Shown in pieces: positions 46,701 to 58,299 of a stretch of DNA of 64,000 nucleotides. The notes beneath the pieces are model-generated. The model made no database searches. It saw only the letters and a list, made by a program, of their open reading frames with translations, and was not told the DNA's origin. The stretch is from the NCBI GenBank assembly GCA_030704615.1, contig CM060731.1:28830001-28894000 (forward strand). Direction: 5' to 3'. Source of the DNA: Takakia lepidozioides (lineage: Eukaryota > Streptophyta > Takakiopsida > Takakiales > Takakiaceae). Both the position numbers and the translations under genes were made by a program. Position 1 is the first letter of the stretch. Each line of letters opens with the position of its first letter.

Positions 46701-49700
46701 AAAATGGGCACTGTGTCATCGTCTCCCCACTGCCATACAACTCAGAACTACTCCTCTGGCTCAAGTTAATGTTGTCCACAGAAAGTTCCCATTTTTGATA
46801 AATGAGAATTTTTCTTACAATTCTACGAAAGAGTTTAGGGATCCAGGATGCATGCCATTGGATGCTCTTAAGACACTCTGGAGATATGGATTTGCAGGAG
46901 ATCGGGTGCTGGACTATGCCATGCTGGATGAGAAGGCCATGGGCATGGTCTGGGTACTTTCAAATACCATGACACAACCTCTTAGTGATGCTCTCATGGC
47001 ATGGTTCAAGTCAAGTGGCGTAGTGGATATTATGCTACCTCCCAATGTTGGGCAGCCTGGAGAGCGGTTGTCCATGGTCCATGAGACACGGGCTTTGCCC
47101 ATGTCACTGCTGTCAGGCCTGTCCTTGCACCTATGTCTCCGCCTCATGAATCAGATTGAAGAGCTCATATTTGCTGGTCAGGTGTGGTTCTATGCAATTT
47201 TTGTACACTCTTGTTTTTATTGCTGGTAAACTTTACTTGGAATAGTCTATTTCTTTTTACCCTTCAAGCCCTACTCCCTTTGATGATTTCAGATAGCAGA
47301 AATAAAGCTTGGGAACCAAGAGTGTGTAGGATCTTCTCTGGAGTCTTCAATTAATTTCTTATCTTTCAAATCTTCAGTTTGAAGCCTGCAGCAAGCATCA
47401 ACACAACAGTTGTGTTTGAATTTTGCAAAGAAGCATGAGACAAGGGAATGTTTGTTTTGTGCAGATTGTACCGAGCATAGCCATGGTGGAAACATACGTT
47501 CGACTGCTATTAGCTGCACCCCAGAATCTCTTTCGGCACCATCTCAATGTGTGTGCAACAACCCCCAAGAGAAGATCTGTTATCCGCTAGTACTTTTCTT
47601 TTTCCAATTCCCCGTGTGGGCCTTGCCTTGTTCTGTAGGCTCCAAATGCAACCAGTAAATCTACCTTTCTCCAAAACAATGTTCTGGAGTCGGTGTCGGT
47701 TTCCTAAGTGTTGCTAAAGGCCCCTGCGGTAATTTCTCAGTGGCAGGTACTTGCAAGGGTATCTCAATTCTGTTCACATCACCGTCTAATGCCAATTCAG
47801 CTTTATTAAGTGTTCACAACACATGAAGGTCCTGACCAGTCCAGACTTGTTATGAAAAAGTTCAAATTGACTGCAAGTAGCACTGATTTCAAAGTGCAAT
47901 TTTCATCCTGAACAGTGTCCATCAGTCAGTCAATGAAATTGTGCTTCGTTGTGCTTATCAACGTTGCATTGTTATGGAACCTTGAGGATTTATGTGTGGT
48001 GAAAGTAGAAAAAACTCCAACTTTAACTTGGGCTGGGAATTTGAGCAGGGAATGATGCAACGATTTCAAGCTGGAACAGCAAAAGCGGGTGTCTCTCTTC
48101 TCCTTCTGGAATTGCTGAACTACCGTCTGTTTCCACTGTACCGGTGAGTTCATACATCTGCTGTTAGCATAGCTCTAACCCAGACTGCACACCACATCAT
48201 TGTGAGGTGCTTTGTGAATGCAATTGACAATTGAAAGAGTTGACTCTATTGCTGTGACAGGGGCTATCTTGTGCAGCAGGTGATACAGTTGGTGATAGTG
48301 TGATAGAGGTTAACAAATGGATGTCTGGGATGTCGGGGCAGGTATCACAACAAACTAAAACAACTCATATTTGACATAGCAAAGATCCTTATCACAGTGA
48401 AGGTCAAACGAGGGGAGCACCGTCTTTTCCGCCTGGCTGAAAATCTCGGCATGAATCTCATCCTTAATCTACGGGAGGTCATGCTGGTGAAGAAAGAATT
48501 GAAGGTGAGTATCAGATGTGCTGTGACAGGACCAATGTTGCTGTCCTGATCTTCTGGATATTGCCCTCATCTCCTATTGACTCCATCAAAATTTGGTAAC
48601 CTTTACTTAGCATGTTGGGAGATCCACACTATGCCAGCCATTTAGAATAATCCTAGATGCTGAGTTTATAGTGCACATGCTTTTAGGTGCTAGTTAGTGG
48701 TTGAATCAGTTCAGATTGCTTTTGCAGTAATAACTCTGTAGTCTTTTTTCATGGTGTCTTTCCAGAGAAGTTTCAGTGTACATAACCAGCAGTCAGTTTT
48801 CAGGGTTGTATCCGCCACATGCGGAGGCCTCATAGCTTTCTGTCCTTCCCTCCTGTGGGCTTGTTTGACTCCACTGTCACTCCCTTGTCATACTAATTGA
48901 CAGGGTACTCACAAAAACAGTAGCTGAAGTCCTGTTTACAGTTTGATATGGCTTGCTGTTGGTCCTTGCCATGGTTATTCTTAATTCTATGTTTGGTGTT
49001 CCAGGGGGCAACAACTGAATTTACAGAGACCTTAAATAGAATTATGGTTGTCAATCTGGCTTTCACAATGAAGACACGAGGGATTGCAGATTTTGAGCAG
49101 ATGTTGATCCTGAAACCAGCTCTCGAGCAGATCCTGACCAGCAGTCAGCACACGTGGTCAGAAAAGACCATGCGCCACTTTCCTGCACTGCTACGGGATG
49201 CACTTGCGGGCCGCCCTGATAAACGTGCCCAAGTCCTTCAATCTTGGCAACAGGTAACCATAGTGTCAGATAGCCATATTGTCCATTGCCCATGAATTTG
49301 ACCAAGGTTCTTGTGGAGGTGTGTCTTGCCTGGCTGCTTTCGTAAGTCCCACTTGTGAGAAAGCTGGATGAGTTTGTATGCTTTCTTTGTGTACACTGTT
49401 TATGTTGCCAATTGATTTTTTTATTCGTGAGGTGAATGTGCATCAGAACAAAATAGATACCACTGGATAGTTTTCAGTGTCTGAGATTATGCACCAGCGT
49501 AGGGCATTTCCAATAGCACTCATTCTGTAACTCGGCTCTATGTTGAGCACTGTATGCTGACAGATTTGGACTTGGCTGTGACAGGCCGAAGCCACGGTGA
49601 TGAACCACTGTCGGCAGATGCTGGTGGCTAGTGCAGACCCTTCGTATGTTGTCACATACATCAACCACAGCCTTCCACAGCACCGCCAATTCCTGTGTGC

Positions 49701-52700
49701 TGGTTCGTGGATGCTCATGGATGGCCATCCTGACAGCATCAACATTTCAAATCTTGTAGGCTGCTCTGCTGCACATCCTCTATTTAATCTGCAGTTCACC
49801 TATGAGTACTACATCTGTTTCAAGTGCTGACCACTTTATTGCTGCCAGATTTATGTCAGAAGCTAGGTTGACACTTTGGAGACTATTTTGGACTAGAAGG
49901 GTTATCCTTCTAGCCATGTAGGTTGGAAAGAATGTTCCATCAACCATTTCTCGTCTATCTTGCTTTGGGGATATGGCAGGGTCGGGCACTGAAAGAGTTG
50001 TCACCAGAGGAGGTGACAACAAATGTGTACATGATGGTGGATGTGCTGTTGCATAGTATTCATTTGCAACTGCAACATGGTCATCCCTTGCAGGTCTACT
50101 GATCAACTTCTTTTCAGAATGTAATGCAACATCTATATGTGTTGTAAATCAGTTGGGTTTATGAGTTCAATTTACACTCTTTAGGTCACTTGAGATGCTG
50201 CCCCCTGTATGTAGGCAACGCATGTATCGCGCAGGACTGAAGAGTGTGGTAAGCTGTGTCAGTTCTTTTTCAAACTTCTTCTCAGGTGGTTGCTGGACCT
50301 CTAGATTGGTGCAAAGTGCAAGACTAAGAAAAAGTGGAAGAATACCAGAAGTGTGGATACTGGTGGGCCTAACTGTGAAATATTGCTAAACTTTTCAAGA
50401 ATCCATTTTGACTGTCAAATTGTCACTCTCTCAGGACTTGCTTCTGAGAGCCAGTGCCGGGCTAGCAGTCTTCATGTGGACTCAAGAACTGCTGCCATTT
50501 GATATTGTGTTACTGGCTCTTGCTGACCGCGATGATGATACTCATGCTCTGCGGCTGGTGGTATGGATGTCTTCTCTGTCCTTTCCCTAGCATTCCGATT
50601 CTTCCTTTGATTAAATCATATAGCAATTGTGTTGAGCGGTACATATGTTGGATTTCATTCAGCTCTTACCTGGCTTTGTATATAAACAGGAAGTAGAGCA
50701 TTTTCTTTCCACTTCATCCCTCTCAAGTCTTCATCATTAACCCATTCTGTGCAAGACAAACTCTTACATCGGAGTGATCTGTGAGGTCCACCAGGTGGGT
50801 TTACTGCTAGACAGGCCAGAATTCCAGTCTCGAGTTCAGCAGTACTTTGTGCTCCGGGGACAGCAGGAGCACTGGCTGCAGCCAGGGCCATTCCAGCGCC
50901 CTGAACCCCCACAAGCCCTTGGTTCACACCTCGCTGGCAAGGACAGGTAGGCATTCTTTGCAAAAACTCTTCTACCAGTCTGTGCATACTACCATGAAGA
51001 ATTTGAATGTGGTTAATGGCTTTGTGCAACATACATGTTTGTGGAGCATGTTCATCCTTCTTAAAGAGCCTCTGAAGCAGAGTGTTGGGTGATGGCAACG
51101 TGCAGGTTCCCACTATTTTTTGATGACATGTGTTTGCGGGCACTGCCGGTGATACAGTTAATCGTTTATCGTTTAATAGAGAATGATGCCACAGAGACTG
51201 CAGAACGATTGTTGGCTGTTTACTCCCCACTGATGCTCTACCATCCTACACGCTTTTCATTTGTTCGAGACACACTTTCCTATTTTTATGGGCATCTTCC
51301 AACCAAGCTTGTTGTCCGCCTCCTTAGCAGTCTGGGCCAGTTAAAGGTTAGCAACTCCTTTCGCCCCTTTCTTGTTGGAATGTCTCACCCGGCTTGATTA
51401 CTTGTGGGCAAGTTTGGGAGCTGTCTTGAACAAACTTGTGAAGGCACAAGCGCAAGAATACATGTTGCAATGATTTTTCTCTTTAGTGTTTTGAAGAAAC
51501 ATCTCCAGGTTATGCCACTTTCAACTGTGAGAGAGATATTGTATAGGGTATATAAATGCTGGGATAGAGTTTGGGATTCTGCAAATGTTTTGATTGCTTT
51601 AGTGTGGAGGACTTTTAAAAGTCTCGTTTCTCAGTTGTGCAGGACTTGCAACAAGACTGGTGTAGAATGCCTGTTCATGGGCACACGTGATTGCATAGTG
51701 CAGGAAACTGCTTGTGACTCAAGAAAAAGACCTGGCAGTAGGAGGTTTAAATTAACCAAATGATGTGACTGTCTGCGTGCAGATCCCATTTTCAGAGGCA
51801 TTTCTACAACACATACGGTCGGTCAATTCAGGAAATAGTCTATCATATGAGTACTTTGCAAACCTGCTATTGGGTCTGGTGAACAATGTCATTCCACCCT
51901 GGAATGGAAAACCAAAGACAACTGCCACAGGTGCGGATGGTGTTTCCACGTCATCGCGTTCAACATCCACCAGAGGGCAAGCTGCAGCCTCAGCCGCGAT
52001 CCAAAACACCGCAGATGTGAACAAGGCATTTTATCTTCACCAAGATCCTGGAACCTACAGCCAATTGTTACTGGAAACAGCGGTTGTAGAGCTGCTGTCG
52101 CTGCCTCCTCCTCCCAACCAGGTGGTTGCCATGCTTATCCACATTGCAGTGCGGATTCCTCTTCCATCTTCCCTGCCTGGAACCCCTAGAAGCCCCTTCC
52201 CCCCTTCATCTCCCTCATCTGCTGGTGGGGATCCAATGTCAGGCAGCACTGCTTCGGGCTTAAGTGGTCCAACACTGTCACATGCGTCATCACCACTTAC
52301 AATACAAGCCTGTGGACTTCTTCTAGCACAGTTACCCATTGCTTTTCACGGGGCCATTTATGCAGAATGTGCGCGTATCATCAAGGACTGCTGGTGGTTG
52401 ACCAATCGAAGCAAGCCATCACGTGACCTGGATGCTGTGTTTGGTTATTCAGCATGGGACCCCAGCTGGGCAGTCCAAGATGAAACGATGACTGTTGTAG
52501 GTAAGGACTTCTCATGCCATTGCTGCGCGGTCTATGATTGCAGAGGGAGGTGTCACTGCTTTTCCTACTCCTCCCCTTGTAAGCTTACTTCAGCAGTTGT
52601 TGCAGCTGTTCTATCGTCAACGTCATTGACATGCAGGCTGGTGTGGTTGCTGTGGGGAATAGGAAATACTGTTGCGCTGTTGCATGCAATTGGCTCCAAT

Positions 52701-53819
52701 CTTCCTTTCGAATGGCTGGAGGGAATGCATGCTGTCATTACACTGCAGAGGCCGATTGCATCCGTCGTGCATCTGCGACTAGCCTACCGAATAATGGGGC
52801 CCTTGTTGCCTCGATTGCTTATCTCACGTCCCTTGTTTGCCAAGGTAATAGTTTATATTCTATATATTGTTCGAAGGTTAGTAGTACAGTCACTGTCCAG
52901 GCAAATAGAACAATTACGCAAAAGATCTTTGATGGGATCGTATTCATGCTTTTTCAGAGACAACACTCTCTACAGCTAACTAGAAAGCCAGGTCTGCACT
53001 TCCATTGAGGTGGTTCGTAGTTTTTGACTATGACAAGGAGGGGGCAATCTTTTCACAAATGCTGGGAGTGGGTTGGATGTGTGAGCCCTACAGACCCTGG
53101 CATTACTGTTCACAATTTTGGCAGATCTTTTTGGGTGCAACTCTTCGGTGTCACCAGCTGCTGACGCATCTGAGATTTCTGACCTTGTCGATTTCTTGTG
53201 AGTTCAAAATTCTTCACTTGTTCTCTTCTTCGTGTATCATGGACGTATACGATGTGTTTGCATGTCCTGGATTCTGCATTGAAGCTTCTGGAGGTTTTGG
53301 GAGACGGCTACTGTGGTCTACTGTTCCTATGTTGACATGAAGCTGATTTCAAAGCATGAACAGTGCTACTTGTTCATATTCAGAACAAGAAAACTGAGAG
53401 TTCGAGAGATATAGCAGTTTTACATTTTTCAGAGAACATTTTGCGAGTAATCTTTCTAGATCTGTGGCACATGCACCTAGGAATCCTGCTCAGACACCCT
53501 GCACTCAATTATGTCACAAATAGTCTGTGCCCCTCATGCATCGGCTTGATGTATACACGCAACCATACACTTAGGGGCAGATTGTGTGCTTCACAGGCAC
53601 CACGCCGTGATGATGGAAGTACAACTAGCTGGGCAGACTGGGGGCAGGCCCAGGCCTGAGACACTGATGCTATGTAGCAAGGCCGTGGAGCGACTGCGCC
53701 CTGACTTGCAACATCTCTTCCGACATCTTAGTGCTGATCCCAATTCCTCCATATATGCTGCCACTCACCCAAAGCTCGTTCAAAGACCATCCTCATCTTC
53801 TCTCATGGGTGTCTTGTAA
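40724..53819 (+). CDS. MED23: Mediator complex subunit 23
   Basis: Twenty-two exons: 40724-40804, 41401-41441, 41616-41715, 41973-42719, 43028-43210, 44119-44391, 44632-44847, 45413-45641, 46898-47181, 47465-47548, 48049-48143, 48342-48504, 49005-49253, 49585-49755, 49980-50093, 50435-50560, 50795-50946, 51106-51346, 51783-52500, 52663-52844, 53094-53197, 53597-53819. All are GT-AG, phases agree, and the product is 1591 aa. It is a subunit of nuclear Mediator, linking transcription factors to RNA polymerase II. Blocks that match plant MED23 along its length include HRRRDKIALHMM, NHVTWLLAQ, VPSIAMVETY, EFTETLNRI, SSQHTWSEKTMRHFP, FVRDTLSYFYGHLP, GLVNNVIPP, YRIMGPLLPRL and NSSIYAATHP. Low-complexity Ser/Ala/Pro inserts sit in exons 4 and 19. 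The least certain borders are exon 3 (weak pyrimidine tract) and the exon 7 acceptor, chosen to keep frame. Confidence 0.95.
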
Positions 53820-55310
53820 CTACTTCCCCTGTGAGGTGCATCATCCATATCACACAAATGCATATGACTCTCCAGCGGGGCCGGAGAACTGTAGCCAATC
53901 AAGCTAGTCTTGCTGCCTCTCAGGTAAGCTCCTTCCCTCATAGAGAGCCATATGAGGATATGTAGAAACATTTTCCCTCTTTGGTGTATTATTGGTCAGG
54001 GTGTCAGGGCCTTAATGAATATCAATTTGCTGTAACCAGACAAGGACAATCACATGTATCGCATGTGTTGCAAGAGAGTAGTAATGTTGAATCATTCTCA
54101 TGCTCTACTATGAGGAAAAAGCTTGCAGATTTATTAGCACTGAATTACGGCTTGTAACTAGATGATTACCCATCTCTGTCACAACCAATTGAGCATGGAC
54201 AGTTGGGCTTGTAGGTAGAAGAGAGTTGTTGCTCTTTAAATTTATGGATTGTGATTGCAAGCTACCTGCAGCAATGGAAGGATCTTTGAATTTTTGTTAG
54301 CTTTTCATGGTTACATGATTTGCGAAGTACTCTCATTGTAAGTGTCATGAGGGAAGACGGGAGAATGTAAACATTTCATATCCCAAGGAGCACAGGTCCA
54401 TCTTTGGAAATGAGGGTTTACTTTCCCTTTATGAACTGGGTGAAGATGACATTTGTCAACACTGGATCTTGGTAGTCAAGGTGTACATGTTAGGTGCACA
54501 ATGTGTACAATACTGTTCAGAGTATCAGCTGGAGATTGACCTGTAATGTGGCATGGTAATCAATACAAACACTCTGTAGTAACAAGCCTCATCAGCTGTA
54601 GCTAGAAGTTTTCTTTGAAGTATCTTTGGGACACGTCATTTCTAACTAACAGTTGGGTGTCATGCAGGATGGCAATTAGACAGCTGGACAATGACAGCTG
54701 TTGTTGAAACAAAGGTAAGGAGGCGCATGGCAGGCATGACATCCAAAAGATATGCTACACGTTATTACAGAAAGTGGTTTTGCAAAAAAAAAACCATGTC
54801 CCCACTTTGATTCCTTGGTGTGACTTGAATAATTTGAAATGTTGCTTTGACAAGTCACACTGCAGATTTATTACTACAGACAAAGTGAGTCATGTTTGCA
54901 ACTAATCGCAATGGAATCAACTTGTCTTTTGCTGTCCATCTTTTGATGCCTTCCTGGCATTGCAAGATCCAACATTTCATCACCATCTCTAGCATGCCCG
55001 AGTATAGAGGACATCTGCTTCTATTATTGGATGATGCAGTTAACTTGATTGTGATATCAATGTTAGCATTATTTGGAGTAGGATTTGTCAGCCATGTCCT
55101 TTTGTGCTACCACCCTTAAAATGCCGAGCGCCATAGTTTGATTTTTAAAAAAAATAGGACCTGAAATGATGGTTTAATTTTTAAAATTTTGATTTTTTTA
55201 AGAACTTAACCACATATTAAAGTTATCCGTTAAGTCCCGCCTTGTTTGACTCTTTGATCCATCCCCACGGGAGGCTCTGGTGGGTAGTTTGAGCTTTAAG
55301 ACCCCATCAC
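53820..55310 (+). other. MED23 3' region with a possible 3'-UTR intron
   Basis: After the stop at 53819, CTCAG followed by GTAAGC at 53924 and TCATGCAG followed by GATGG at 54667 form a good donor/acceptor pair, so a spliced 3' untranslated region is possible. No further conserved coding is seen. The rest up to 55310 is AT-rich with no recognised gene. Confidence 0.4.
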
Positions 55311-55319
55311 CAAGCCCAT

Positions 55320-55620
55320 ATCACCAAAGTATTTCTCAAATATTAAAATTTCTCAAGTAAAAGTTTTCTCAAAGTGAAACCCACTTCTACATAGTATTTC
55401 TCAAATACAAGTAAGAGTTTCTCAAAGCGAAACCCACTTCTGCATGGTATTTCTCAAATGCCAGGGAATGTTTCTCAATGTGAAACCCACCGTTGCATAC
55501 GTTTGTGTCCATATCACCAAGTCTGTCTCAAATACCAGGAAGGGTTTCTCAATGCAAAATCCACCGTTGCATAGGTTTGTGCCCATATCACCACATCTTC
55601 CTCAATGCGAAACTCGTCGC
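55320..55620. repeat. Minisatellite, period about 55-65 bp
   Basis: Units contain TATTTCTCAAATAC, GTTTCTCAATGTGAAACCCAC and GTTGCATAGG in order, and about five successive units can be followed with drift. CATATCACCAA blocks interrupt some units. It is non-coding. Confidence 0.75.
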
Positions 55621-55846
55621 CGCAGGTTCCTGGCTACTCTACTGAAGTTTTCGCCTCGCGGACTTGGCGCAGATGTACCGTATATATGCACCGGTCCTCT
55701 ATACCCGCTTATGGTTTTATTCCGTTTTGGAAACATATAACTCCTATGAACGAGGTTAGAAAAACATGAAACTCCCATGACCATGGATTGTGCTCACGCG
55801 ATACCAACCCCCAACTTTATTATGTGCGCATCAGTAGCCGCAAGGC

Positions 55847-55887
55847 GAAGTGGCTCTTAGTTAAGCCGGTCTCGGCCGGAGTCTTCT
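55847..55887 (+). repeat. 41-bp direct repeat, copy 1
   Basis: It starts GAAGTGGCTCTTAGTTA and ends CTCGGCCGGAGTCTTCT. It matches 56996-57036 with very few differences. The pair, about 1.15 kb apart, could be the ends of a small LTR-like or composite element whose class I cannot name. Confidence 0.6.
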
Positions 55888-56629
55888 TTTTGTGCTCTAC
55901 ATTCCACGTGGTGTTTTCTGCGATAATTGCCTTAGAAATTGGGTGCAAGAGGAAGATGCGCACAAAGAATAAACATATCATTTGCAGCCGCCGATCGTTT
56001 CATCTTCCCCCTTTGTTCTTTCCTATACCCGCCTAGGCTCGCTCTTGGCAAGAACATGTCTGCTGTCGTCCTTCGCTTTCACCATTGTTGTTGTATTGCA
56101 GGTCGTATTGCAAGTTCTGAAGCATGGTCAGATTTTCCCACTTCAATGCTTTCACCTACTTCACTAAAGAATAGCGGGAATAGAAGCAGAGAAGCAGACA
56201 AGAAAAGATTAATGACATAAGAGTATGAAGAAAGAATGACATAGATGACGAAGAATATCCATGGAATGACGCAGAACTGCAAGTATAAATCAGCAATAAC
56301 GCGACCTTCCACGAAAGGGGGTGACATTTCCTATGAATGATGCTCGCTAACTGTATTTCTCAATAAGAACAGTCGCCAAGCTTGCACACAGCAAGCATCG
56401 TGGTACTGGAAGACAGGTAGAATCCGCAGCCCAGAAGCAGGTCGCACACGCTGCGTGCAGAACGACCTGAAGCGCTTCGGATAGACGAGCCCCGCAAGAC
56501 TGGCGTGCGGAAGAAGCTCAACGTAACGGCTCACAACATGCAAATGGCGTCATGCAGGCAATACATGCGGCAACGGCCCATTTGTTGCACGTGACATATA
56601 TTAATACGTCGGCACAATAATTACAGCCA

Positions 56630-56960
56630 TCATGGTTTGTCCTCCAGATTCGCAATCATGGTCTGCCCTAATGGTCCGTCCTTATGGTCTGCCCTCATGG
56701 TCCACTATCATGGTCTGGCAGAATGTCCATTTGGATGGTCCATTGCCATGGTCTGTTGTAATGGTCCATTGAACATGCGAGCGCAGTGACCGTTCCGACG
56801 AAGATTCTATGGAAGGTTATGTCCAAAGGGTCCATATCAAAGATCCATCCATTTGTTCATGTAAATGGTCCCTTCTAAGGGGCCCTTGCAAGGGTCCCTC
56901 TCATACGTCCATATGGAAGGTCCATTGGATGGGTCCGTAACAAATTCCTTCAGTATAAGT
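56630..56960. repeat. Degenerate ATGGTCC-type minisatellite
   Basis: ATGGTCC or ATGGTCT recurs about every 12-20 bases from 56632 to about 56775 (TCATGGTCTGCCC, TAATGGTCCGTCC, TTATGGTCTGCCC and so on). A looser version (GGTCCATA, GGTCCCT) continues to about 56940. It is non-coding. Confidence 0.7.
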
Positions 56961-56995
56961 CCCACCCCTGACAAGGGGGGCAATAACCTTAAGTT

Positions 56996-57036
56996 GAAGT
57001 GGCTCTTAGTTACGCCGGCTTCGGCCGGAGTCTTCT
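56996..57036 (+). repeat. 41-bp direct repeat, copy 2
   Basis: Partner of 55847-55887. It ends about 140 bases before the left LTR of the Ty3 element. Confidence 0.6.
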
Positions 57037-57178
57037 CTCTCTAAATTCCTTCAAACATGTCCACCGGGAAGGTCCACAGGCAAGATCTACCTGTTACTGT
57101 CAAGGACAAGAGCATAACTGAACACAAACAACACATCATACTAGAGGTACAAAACTAGACAAGAAGTCAAGGTCGGCG

Positions 57179-57692
57179 TGGCCGAATGCATGATAGGTAT
57201 ACATGAATCAAGATGATCTTTATAACAATGGACAAGAGTACAAGATACTAGAATTTGACTTAGATACTGGAATGCTGGAAACTAGACTGAAGTACTAGAT
57301 ATTGGAAACTGGACTAGAGTACTGGAAGCTGGACTGGAGTACTGGGACTGGAAACAATAGTAGCTTGAACTTGTGTACTAGATACTGGCTACTTAGAAGC
57401 TTCCCCGGAGGTTTCTTGCTGGAGAAGTTTCCAAGATTAAACAAATGTTTCTTGATGGAGAAGCTTCTTTAAACAAATGAGGTATTTTGATGGAGAGGTT
57501 TCCTCCAAAGGAAGCTTCCTAAGCAGTTTTTCAAGTTACTCTTGGTAATTTGATAAATTCACGGTAATTTGGTAAGTAATGATAAATCATAGTGGATCAT
57601 GGTAAATCATGGTAAATCATGGTAACTTTCGGTAACATGGTAACTTGATAACTTCTGGTATTGATAAGTTCTTCTGGGCTATGTCCATGACA
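57179..57692 (-). repeat. 3' LTR of the chromovirus
   Basis: It shares with 62840-63347 the blocks AATGCATGAT, GTATACATGAATCAAGATGA, CTTTATAACAATGGACAAG, GGAGAAGTTTCCAAG and GGGCTATGTCC. Substitutions and small indels show it is not a young insertion. Confidence 0.85.
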
Positions 57693-57706
57693 TCACCCCC
57701 TCCTCT
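57693..57706 (-). other. Polypurine tract
   Basis: Minus strand AGAGGAGGGGGTGA directly before the TGTCATGG start of the 3' LTR. It is the expected plus-strand primer site for reverse transcription. Confidence 0.75.
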
Positions 57707-58299
57707 AGCACCAAGTTCCTCGAGGAGCGGTAAAATCTTGGACTTGTTTAGATTTGGAGAAAATCCAAAATCCGACGAATGGTACTTGCCTTGTATTCGA
57801 CTCTTCGTTCTTAACTCAAATGATTTATAGGTCCCTGCAACCATCGATAGTGTCCAACACCTTGAACTTGGAACCACATAGTGATTTGAGCATTCTGATT
57901 TTCGAAACTGCCTTCAAACATGATTTCGTTGCCCTATGGGTCCGAAGCCTCAACCTCCAACAGAATTATTAGACTTCGAGTAGGCTCCACTTGCCGTCGT
58001 ACAGGGTCCAGATGAGGAAGTACGCATCGCATTGGTGGCCCATCGTTTCAAGAGCGTCGGCGTGATGTTGAAGGTCGTGAGAATTGGAACGGCTGATCTG
58101 GTAGTTGGGTAAGTAACAACTCCAATGTATCTGGTTCATGTGACTTCATACTGTCAATACAAGATGCAAGAGTGTTGGAAATGTAGATATATATACTGAT
58201 GTGTGGTGCTTCTCCCTCCTTAGCGTGTATCAGGTAGATTGAATGTGGAGTCTTCACCTTGAAGCTAACTTGGCTGACATCATCGTTGTAACGTCTTAT

